Positions 17,134 to 22,986 of a DNA stretch of 32,699 nt are shown piece by piece; positions within the stretch are counted from its first letter, which is position 1, and each line of letters opens with the position of its first letter. The stretch is taken from NCBI GenBank assembly GCA_019187495.1, contig JABAQN010000058.1, positions 1-32,699 on the forward strand, written 5' to 3'. Origin of the DNA: Steroidobacteraceae bacterium. GTDB taxonomy: Bacteria; Pseudomonadota; Gammaproteobacteria; Steroidobacterales; Steroidobacteraceae. The translations under genes were made by a program, and so were the position numbers. Below the pieces are notes generated by a model. That model worked only from the letters and a program-made list of their open reading frames with translations. It searched no databases and was not told the DNA's origin.

Positions 17134-18244
17134 CAGGCCGGCCGGCGAGGTGACGGTCGAAAAAATCGACCATGACTTGAAAGGCCTCGCGCGATTCCGG
17201 CAGATCGACGTCCCCGAAGAAGTAGTGCTGCAGGCCGTCCCACACGTGCAGGTCCGCCTCGACGCCGGCCTTCACGAGCTGCCGATGGGTATGGAGCGCC
17301 GCGCTCATCGCCATGTCGCGCGTCGCCGTGATCAGCAGCGTCGGCGGGAACTTCGCGAGCACGTCCGGGTGATCGACCGGCGAGACGAGCGCATCGCGCG
17401 GGTCGGCACCCTCGAAATACACGAGCTGCGAGAGGGCGCCCGCTGCCCCGGGCGGCGGGACGGGCCGTCCGTTCAGCGCCGGCGCCATGTAACCCGAATC
17501 ACCATCGCCGAGATGACCGGCCGACGCGCAGAAAATGCCGACCGCACCCGGCGCGGGCAGCTTTTCCTTCTGGAACCACGCCAGTGATTCGGCGGCGAGC
17601 AACCCGCCCGCCGAGCAGCCGAAGATCCCGATGTGCTCGGGGCGGTAGGTTTTCAGGAGCTCGCGGTACACCGCGGCGACATCTTCGCTCGCCGCCGGAA
17701 AGCGATGCTCGGGGCCCTGCCGATAGTCCACCGCGATGATCCGGTACTTGCCGAGCCCCGCGACGGGAATCGACTCGAGCTGCCCATTGGTGCGCGCACC
17801 CATCGTGAAGCCGCCGCCGTGCAGGTTGATGAGCACGCGGTCGTCGCGGTCGCGCGCGACGCCTTCGGCCGGCGTGATCACTTCGGTGTAGACGCCGGCG
17901 ATCGTGCGCGGCTCGATCGTCACGGCATAGCGCTGGCGCGCCCTGGCGATCAGCGGGTCGAGGTAATACTTGTCGAGCGTGGCGCGCTGCTCGGCGATGG
18001 GCAACATCGGGATGCGGGCGACGGGCGAGGCGTAGAACGCCGGCGAGTGCTCGTGGAGATAGGACTTGCGCGCTTCCTCGCTCGCGAACGCGGAAAACGG
18101 CGCGGCAAACGCGGGGATCTCCACCGTGCCTTCGGCCGTGACGTGTGGCAGCGTGCCCTTCACCTCAGCGGCACCCAGGCTGGTGGCCGAAATCGACGCG
18201 CACAGCACCATCAGCATCTGGTGCACTCCCGATCGCCGCTTCAT
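17105..18244 (-). CDS. Secreted alpha/beta hydrolase, hormone-sensitive-lipase-type esterase
   Basis: 379-residue serine hydrolase. The start at 18244 is preferred over an upstream ATG because GGAG precedes it and the product then begins with a signal peptide: MKRRSGVHQ, a hydrophobic stretch and a likely cleavage near SLGAAEV. The oxyanion-hole motif HGGGF (142-146) and nucleophile elbow GCSAGG (Ser211) define the HSL (family IV) esterases. A later TRDM aspartate and the histidine in GLQHYFF would complete the triad. Natural substrates cannot be told. Its 3' end overlaps vapC on the other strand. No partner genes are evident. Confidence 0.88.
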   Translation of the reverse strand: MKRRSGVHQMLMVLCASISATSLGAAEVKGTLPHVTAEGTVEIPAFAAPFSAFASEEARKSYLHEHSPAFYASPVARIPMLPIAEQRATLDKYYLDPLIARARQRYAVTIEPRTIAGVYTEVITPAEGVARDRDDRVLINLHGGGFTMGARTNGQLESIPVAGLGKYRIIAVDYRQGPEHRFPAASEDVAAVYRELLKTYRPEHIGIFGCSAGGLLAAESLAWFQKEKLPAPGAVGIFCASAGHLGDGDSGYMAPALNGRPVPPPGAAGALSQLVYFEGADPRDALVSPVDHPDVLAKFPPTLLITATRDMAMSAALHTHRQLVKAGVEADLHVWDGLQHYFFGDVDLPESREAFQVMVDFFDRHLAGRPVTGNRIATT

Positions 18245-18469
18245 CAAGGTGGTTCTCCATGGGTCGCGGGCTGATCGTACGCGAGTCCGCATCAAGTTGG
18301 CATCGCGCGGCGCCTCGAGCGTGTCTTGCCCGTTGGGGTCAATTCATGCCGCGGCCACCAACGTCAACTTCGGCCCGCCATTGCCAGGAACCCTCAGACC
18401 AGATCCCCGAAACGCGCCAGCGCCTCGGCGTGAGCCGCCGCCGACATCGGCCACCGCCAAGCATCGCCG

Positions 18470-18632
18470 AATCGTCGCGTCCCCAACGGGGCTGCCGTCA
18501 CGCGCCTCGTCTGGCGCGCTGCTGTTCAAGCAGAACGGCGCGTGGCAATTGCAGCGTCACTACAAGTCCCTTGAACCGCTGCGCGCACTCGTCGACAATC
18601 AACTCGCTCGGTTGTGGGTCGTCGCCAACTGA
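18470..18632 (+). pseudogene. Remnant of an IS256-type transposase, C-terminal end
   Basis: Two frames together read like the end of an IS256-family transposase. VPNGAAVTRLV in one frame corresponds to the family's FPNEAAITRLV. After a frameshift, GALLFKQNGAWQLQRHYKSLEPLRALVDNQ in another frame corresponds to GALLLEQNDEWxxQRxYMxLE, ending at TGA 18630-18632. Only about 50 residues survive, with a frameshift and substitutions at conserved positions. No terminal inverted repeats were identified. The flanking 18245-18469 and 18633-18725 hold no gene that I recognise. The family match is from memory of its C-terminal pattern. Confidence 0.55.
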
Positions 18633-18725
18633 GCACGAGTCCAATCGAAGCAGAACTCATGACTCGTACACCACGCCGCGGGACACGATCGATGCCTGCG
18701 TGACCGTCGGAATGACGCATGCATC

Positions 18726-19233
18726 TTTACGGACTTCCAAAGCGCATCTGCGCTTCCTGCTTTGCCGCATCTGAGACGGGCCATCGCCACGTTGTATTGA
18801 CATAGTGTCGTGAGATTCCTCTCGGAGGCGGCGCTCGCGGCGAGCACGAGGTTATCCACGGCTTCCTGCGTTGTCGCGGCATCCGGTCGAAGATCAGCTT
18901 CCTGCCAAAGCCGCGCCCAGAAATTCGACCCTCCGCAATCGCGTCGCACGCGCATCATAAAGGACGCAAACAGGACGGGGCCGTCAACGGCACAACCCGT
19001 ACCCACGCCTTTGCCTTCCAAGATGGTGTTGGACCAGCTGAGCGACGCATCGGCCACATACCGATCGACCAAGCCCTCCATATGAATGAGCGAGCGCCGC
19101 GTCATGGCCCGGAAAGCAGGCATCCTTATCGATTCTCGCGCCCGCTGCTTCCATCGACCACCACTGCATCAGCACCGCAAAGCCACTGACCACGCTGTTC
19201 GAATTGTCCGGAAGTGAAGTCCAGGACGGTGGC
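18726..19233 (-). pseudogene. Decayed C-terminal part of a secreted protein, frameshifted twice
   Basis: Three segments in two frames join into one protein-like sequence. First SVVSGFAVLMQWWSMEAAGA (from about 19205). Then, after a shift near 19090-19110, MEGLVDRYVADASLSWSNT through FWARLWQEADLRPDAATTQEAVDNLVLAASAASERNLTTL. Then, after a second shift near 18810, VNTTWRWPVSDAAKQEAQMRFGSP ending at TAA 18726-18728. The second shift restores the first phase. The pattern FWxxLWQE...VDNxVxAASxAxxxxLTxLF...WxWPVS recalls the C-terminal part of large exported, enhancin/M60-like proteins, but I cannot name the family with certainty. An in-frame stop at 19234-19236 blocks any upstream extension, and the N-terminal domains are missing. 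Confidence 0.7.
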
Positions 19234-19400
19234 TAGAATCGACGCGTCCAGCGCCAGCACGACATAAAGGCACCGTGCTTTCCAAGCTTGGCGCGTGACC
19301 TACCTGACCTTCCCCTTCTTCGCCACGACGATTCCGAGCCTGGTTCTCCGCCCCCCGAATTCCCCAACCAATCCCGGGTTCGTGAATGACACCCCGCCTG

Positions 19401-19434
19401 GTGCCCACCACGGCTTCGTGCCCACCACGGCTTC
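19401..19434. repeat. Perfect tandem duplication of a 17-bp unit
   Basis: The unit GTGCCCACCACGGCTTC occurs twice head to tail (19401-19417 and 19418-19434), just beyond the end of the PEP-CTERM gene at 19445. It lies in the non-coding stretch 19234-19444, where I recognise no gene. It looks like a recent slippage duplication in decaying DNA. Confidence 0.9.
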
Positions 19435-19444
19435 CAGCTGACTG

Positions 19445-20335
19445 TCAAGCTGCGATTCGAACCTTCCGCCTACGCACGAGAGCGGCCCCCGCGATTCCGA
19501 CGACAAAGCTTGCAAGCGTTCCAGGCTCCGGAACTGCAATCGCGAGCCTCGGCGTCAGATCGGAGAAGTCATCGAATGCTGTAATGAAAGTACTCGACGC
19601 ATCCACGACCACACCATTTGCAGCAGGAGTATTCATCAATGCGCGCACCCAGATCGTGTCTCCGGGATTGATTGTCACGGTGGTAGAGAGAACATGGAAA
19701 CCCGATGGTGCTGCCGCGTTGCTCCAGTAGTACTCATTGAATCCCAAACTGACATACCCGGGCGAGGTTATCGGGCCAAAGGCGGCATCCCAGTGAGCTT
19801 GCGGGGAACTGTCGGGCAGGTCCATGAAGTCACTGGCCAATCGGAAGACCTCGATCGAAGCATAGATCGTTGCCGTGTCCCCGAAATCGCCGGGTGGGAG
19901 GACCCAACCCGGAGGCAAGTCGAGCGAGTACGTGAGCATCCCCCCGAATGTGCGAGCGCTCGAAGCTGCACCCGCGTAGGTGTAGCTCTGGATCGCGGAA
20001 GTCAGCGTATTGATCCGGGTCCCGTAAGTGGACTCCGCGCGAGCCCGGATCACGGGCGCCGACCCTTCCCCTGTCAGTGATGCCTCCGCAAAAGCGGAAC
20101 CGTAGACGTTTGTCACATCGATCGTCGACGTCGCGTCGCCCGGCGCACCGTCATAGTAGTCGGTCCGAGTCCCCCACAGTTCGCACCAGCTTCCCGACGA
20201 CGACCAGATTCGGCACGCGCGCGTCGGAGCCCAGATGCTGGTGGTCCCGGCAACCGGCACTGCGTGCGCTTGCATCGAGACAGTCGCACCTGCGACAGCA
20301 ATGGCCCAAAGAGCCATATTCGAAGATTTCTTCAC
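19445..20335 (-). CDS. PEP-CTERM sorting domain protein (paralogue A)
   Basis: 296-residue exported protein. The GTG at 20335 was chosen because GGGAGGGG lies just upstream and the product then opens KKSSNMALWAIAVAGATVSMQAHA, a signal peptide. A longer reading would start without a ribosome-binding site. The C-terminus is a standard PEP-CTERM signal: VPEPGTL, a hydrophobic helix (ASFVVGIAGAALV) and RRRK. Such proteins are cut and sorted by an exosortase in the inner membrane and are linked to extracellular matrix or floc formation. The body is Ser/Thr/Gly/Ala-rich and beta-like, with SYTYAGAASSARTFGGMLTYS and TINPGDTIWVRALMNTPAANGVVVDASSTF. Both segments have close counterparts in the neighbouring gene, so the two are tandem paralogues. 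No exosortase is in the window. Confidence 0.9.
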   Translation of the reverse strand: MKKSSNMALWAIAVAGATVSMQAHAVPVAGTTSIWAPTRACRIWSSSGSWCELWGTRTDYYDGAPGDATSTIDVTNVYGSAFAEASLTGEGSAPVIRARAESTYGTRINTLTSAIQSYTYAGAASSARTFGGMLTYSLDLPPGWVLPPGDFGDTATIYASIEVFRLASDFMDLPDSSPQAHWDAAFGPITSPGYVSLGFNEYYWSNAAAPSGFHVLSTTVTINPGDTIWVRALMNTPAANGVVVDASSTFITAFDDFSDLTPRLAIAVPEPGTLASFVVGIAGAALVRRRKVRIAA

Positions 20336-20462
20336 AGCCCCTCCCCATTGATCGGCAAGATTTTTCCGCGTGGTCTCTACCTCTGCTGACATGCAATTTT
20401 TCGTCGGCCCCACCAGCTATCGCGCCAGGAAATGCAGTTTCCCGATCACTGGCTACTTGCTC

Positions 20463-21356
20463 TCAAGTCACTTGCTTGAACGCTGAACGTCGCATCCGGC
20501 CCGGTCGAGTGAGGCCGATCAGTGCAAGCCCTGTCGCGAGCAGAGCCAGCGTGCCCGGTTCCGGCACCGCATGCGCTGCGGGCACGAGATTCTCGCTATT
20601 GTCCCAATTCAGAATGAGTCCACTGGAGACGTCCACCACGGAACCATCGGCCGCCGGAGTCTGTAGAAACGCCCAGACCCAGAATGCGTCGCCGGGTGCC
20701 AAAGTGACTTGGGTGGACAACGAACCGGACCCGGATGAATTGCTGAGGAGGTCCTTGTACTCGCTTTCGGCGACAAGAGAAAAATCAGCGCTCCCGTCGG
20801 CGTTTGCGAACGCATAGAGCAATTCGTAGTTGGACTCGGCTGTATCCCCGGCCTCGGCAAAACTCCCCGGGGTCATGAAGATTCGCAAGTGCGCGTACAC
20901 ACCGGACGACTCCCCCGAGCTCGAGTAATCGGCATTCAACGGATCGGTGATCGTCTGGGAGTAGCTGAGCGATCCGCCGAGATTTCGCGTCGCTGACGCA
21001 GAACCAGTGTAGGTGTAGCGCTGCAGCACAAATGAGTTTGTGCTGATGCGCCGGTCTTCTTCGGACGCCGCGAACCCGGCGAGTGTGGGCGCTCCCGCCA
21101 CACCCGGCAGCACCGTACTCGACGCAGTCGTACCATAGATCGTGGACGAGATCCCGGCCGCCGAAACGACCCCGCCCGGCGTCCCGCCATACTCGCCATA
21201 CACGACCTCACTCAGCGGGCTGCAGACTCCGCCTGGGCCGAGGCAGTCGCGCTGGGTAACATAGGTGCCCGTACTGGCCTGGATGGGTACGGCATCCGCG
21301 TCTGCCGACGTGACGAGCAAAACTGCGAGCGCCCCGAAAACGGTGACCTGCCGCAT
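20463..21356 (-). CDS. PEP-CTERM sorting domain protein (paralogue B)
   Basis: 297-residue exported protein. The ATG at 21356 is preceded by a run of G and opens MRQVTVFGALAVLLVTSADADA, a signal peptide; the longer open frame upstream has no coding character. The C-terminus has VPEPGTL, a hydrophobic helix (ALLATGLALIGL) and a basic tail GRMRRSAFK. It shares with paralogue A the block QRYTYTGSASATRNLGGSLSYS and the block VTLAPGDAFWVWAFLQTPAADGSVVDVSSG, at matching distances from the C-terminus. It is upstream of A on the same strand, with 127 bases between. A consensus sigma-54 promoter lies 50 bases before its ATG, so it is probably first in a two-gene unit. Confidence 0.9.
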   Translation of the reverse strand: MRQVTVFGALAVLLVTSADADAVPIQASTGTYVTQRDCLGPGGVCSPLSEVVYGEYGGTPGGVVSAAGISSTIYGTTASSTVLPGVAGAPTLAGFAASEEDRRISTNSFVLQRYTYTGSASATRNLGGSLSYSQTITDPLNADYSSSGESSGVYAHLRIFMTPGSFAEAGDTAESNYELLYAFANADGSADFSLVAESEYKDLLSNSSGSGSLSTQVTLAPGDAFWVWAFLQTPAADGSVVDVSSGLILNWDNSENLVPAAHAVPEPGTLALLATGLALIGLTRPGRMRRSAFKQVT

Positions 21357-22087
21357 ACCCCCCCCTTTGTCATTCTCTTGCTCGAGGTCTCCAACCACAC
21401 TCCAAGCAAGGCCTGTGCCAGTGTATTGGTAGGTGACAACTTTCAATAAGTTGGCACAGCAGGCGAGATTGAAGGCAGGAATCTCCCAGCTGTCTTGTAA
21501 ATAAACTCGACACGGATCGCTGTTCTGACCCTCCGCCTGCTGAGTTCCTGTCAATACCCATTTTCTGGTTGTTATCTTAAGGTGATCGCAGTCACCGCGA
21601 ACCCGCAAATCAATCTCATTCACATGGGCCGCACGTACCGCGGCAAAGACCCACCGATGCATCGATGTATGGTGGTTGGATCGCGCTATCGATGCTGCGT
21701 GCGTCGGCTTCGGGCATGGCCTGCCGTGTGGCCGCACTCGCCCGTGAAGCGCACGGCACCGTTGCGTGTCCACGACATTGCGCCTTTCGTCGAAATCCGC
21801 GCCGTACGACGATCGCGACACAAGACCGGTTTTGGTACCGAAGCGCTGGCCATCGCGCTTCCGACCGCGAGCATCGCAGACTCGCCAGTGCGTGTTGCCC
21901 CGCCGGCGCCGAGCAGCCGCTTGAGACTTGAGTCCTGGCGACCCACATCCGCCCATTGACGGATGTCAATGCAGCGGAGCAGGAGATGCGCGCCCGTAAC
22001 GATGGAGACCGCGCCGCAGCAGCCCTCTGGGGACCGCCACGGGCGATTCAGCGGGAAACTGGAAGCGGGGGCGTGCTTCGCGATGTC
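21357..22087. other. 731-bp region without a recognisable gene, holding candidate enhancer sites
   Basis: Apart from the sigma-54 promoter no feature here is certain. Two inverted repeats could be activator sites: CAACTT-N5-AAGTTG (21437-21453), close behind the -24 box, and GGTGA-N6-TCACC (21581-21596), about 160 bases upstream of it, the usual distance for a sigma-54 enhancer-binding protein. The stretch 21480-21590 is AT-richer than its surroundings, as promoter-upstream DNA often is. From 21600 to 22087 open frames exist on both strands, but none has a family motif, a good start or consistent coding character. Confidence 0.4.
21404..21420 (-). promoter_or_regulatory. Sigma-54 (RpoN) -24/-12 promoter for the PEP-CTERM genes
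   Basis: On the minus strand TGGCAC-N5-TTGCTT, matching the sigma-54 consensus at every defined position. The -24 GG is at 21419-21418 and the -12 GC at 21407-21406, exactly 10 bases apart. Transcription would start near 21394, giving a 38-base leader to the ATG at 21356. Some PEP-CTERM genes in other bacteria are known to depend on RpoN with the PrsK/PrsR two-component system, which fits. Neither regulator is in the window. Confidence 0.8.
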
Positions 22088-22276
22088 TCAGCTCTGATCG
22101 ATGCCCTCTGACGGCGATGACGATAGCTGCCTGGCCAGCGCCTCCATCTCCTCCAGCGCCAGAATCATCTCGGTCAATGACAGCTCCGACCATCGACGCA
22201 ATTGTTCGCGCCGTGCTCCTTCCCACGTAGCGAGGGACCAATCGATTTCCGCTTGTCCATCGTTGGAGGAAGTCAC
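22088..22276 (-). CDS. Small partner protein of the nucleotidyltransferase, unknown function
   Basis: 62 residues from a GTG start at 22276, whose GTGA overlaps the stop of the upstream nucleotidyltransferase gene, so the two are translationally coupled. The sequence has DWSLATWEGARREQLRRWSELSLTEMILALEEMEALARQL, an N-terminal Trp-rich patch followed by two amphipathic helices. I know this small-protein type only as a frequent neighbour of nucleotidyltransferase-fold genes. A toxin-antitoxin or substrate-adaptor role is possible but not shown by sequence. No membrane segment or signal peptide is present. Confidence 0.65.
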   Translation of the reverse strand: MTSSNDGQAEIDWSLATWEGARREQLRRWSELSLTEMILALEEMEALARQLSSSPSEGIDQS

Positions 22277-22770
22277 TTGGGCGACCCGGCCTTGAGCTGT
22301 TCGACATCCAGAAGGTCCTGCGGCCGACCAGCCTCCTGCTTCATGCAGATCAATGTGCGCAGCGAAACGAAGCGAATCGACAATTTGTCGTGAAGCGGCT
22401 TGACCAGGGCCCTCTGGTATTCATCATCGAAGGCAAACGGTTCGGTTACGAAGATGTCGACCGAAGTCTCTCGATGCGCGTCGCTCCAGAACTGCAGCAC
22501 CTGCATTCCCTTGTCCTTGACCCAACTCTCTCGAACCGCGCGGTCAGCGAACTGCGTCAGCGTGACCGGCACACTGGGGCGATAGCCGAGGGACCCGAGC
22601 GCCCTGAAGGCGCGGTCGATGTTGTCGGGAACGAGCTGGACGACGATATCCACGTCTTTGGTGAATCGCAGATACCCATGCGCACCGACTGCCAGGCCGC
22701 CGGCAATCAGATACCGGACACCTGCGGCGTCCAAAGCAGCGGCGAGGGCCTGGAAGCTTGCGAGTCTCAT
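22273..22770 (-). CDS. Nucleotidyltransferase-fold protein (AbiEii/MNT-like)
   Basis: 165 residues from the ATG at 22770. The N-terminal half has the minimal nucleotidyltransferase pattern: YLIAGGLAVGAHGYLRFTKDVDIVVQL, with the GG loop (24-25) and the metal-binding pair Asp39 and Asp41. A third acidic candidate is in TSVDIFVTEPF. The C-terminal part (LSIRFVSLRTLICMKQEAGRPQDLLDVEQL) is the conserved RPQDLxD end seen in many such proteins. This fold includes AbiEii and MenT toxins, MNT antitoxins and resistance enzymes; the substrate cannot be told. It forms a coupled pair with the 62-residue gene downstream, in an accessory setting beside a tRNA. Confidence 0.8.
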   Translation of the reverse strand: MRLASFQALAAALDAAGVRYLIAGGLAVGAHGYLRFTKDVDIVVQLVPDNIDRAFRALGSLGYRPSVPVTLTQFADRAVRESWVKDKGMQVLQFWSDAHRETSVDIFVTEPFAFDDEYQRALVKPLHDKLSIRFVSLRTLICMKQEAGRPQDLLDVEQLKAGSPK

Positions 22771-22830
22771 ACGCGCCGCAGAATACCGTAGAAGCGCGCA
22801 GCAGGCTGAGCGGTATCCCGGAAACGAAAT

Positions 22831-22860
22831 AAGGCCTTGGCGCGCAAGCGCCGGGGCCTT
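22831..22860 (-). terminator. Hairpin terminator after tRNA-fMet
   Basis: On the minus strand AAGGCC-CC-GGCGC, loop TTGC, GCGCC-AA-GGCCTT, followed by ATTTCGTTT. The long stem has one internal CC/AA mismatch and begins 8 bases after the tRNA's CCA end. The T run is interrupted, so it may act as a terminator or a 3'-processing structure. Confidence 0.65.
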
Positions 22861-22868
22861 CAAAAAGT

Positions 22869-22945
22869 TGGTAGCGGGGGCAGGATTTGAACCTGCGACC
22901 TTCGGGTTATGAGCCCGACGAGCTGCCAGACTGCTCCACCCCGCA
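22869..22945 (-). tRNA. Initiator tRNA-fMet (CAT)
   Basis: 77 bases including an encoded CCA. The anticodon loop CTCATAA is held by a stem with three consecutive G-C pairs (TCGGG/CCCGA), the hallmark of initiator tRNA. The T arm is GCAGG-TTCAAAT-CCTGC. The acceptor arms are TGCGGGG and CCCCGCT, so positions 1 and 72 are T and T and cannot form a Watson-Crick pair. Initiators always lack a strong 1-72 pair, and E. coli has C1-A72. In E. coli this tRNA (metY) is directly ahead of rimP; here rimP is about 8.1 kb downstream on the same strand. Confidence 0.96.
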
Positions 22946-22986
22946 CCAGTTGGGGGCGCGCATCTTAACCGCCCGGCCCGGCCGAC

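Noticed and set aside
20336..20462. Second sigma-54 promoter upstream of paralogue A
   Set aside because: The best GG/GC pair has 9 rather than 10 intervening bases and poor flanks, so no site is claimed.
21357..21956. 200-codon N-terminal extension of PEP-CTERM paralogue B
   Set aside because: It would cross the sigma-54 promoter and place the signal peptide in the middle of the protein; the ATG at 21356 fits much better.
21582..21959. Open frames on both strands between the PEP-CTERM promoter and the small partner gene
   Set aside because: No ribosome-binding site, no motif, and composition like out-of-frame reading; not supported as genes.
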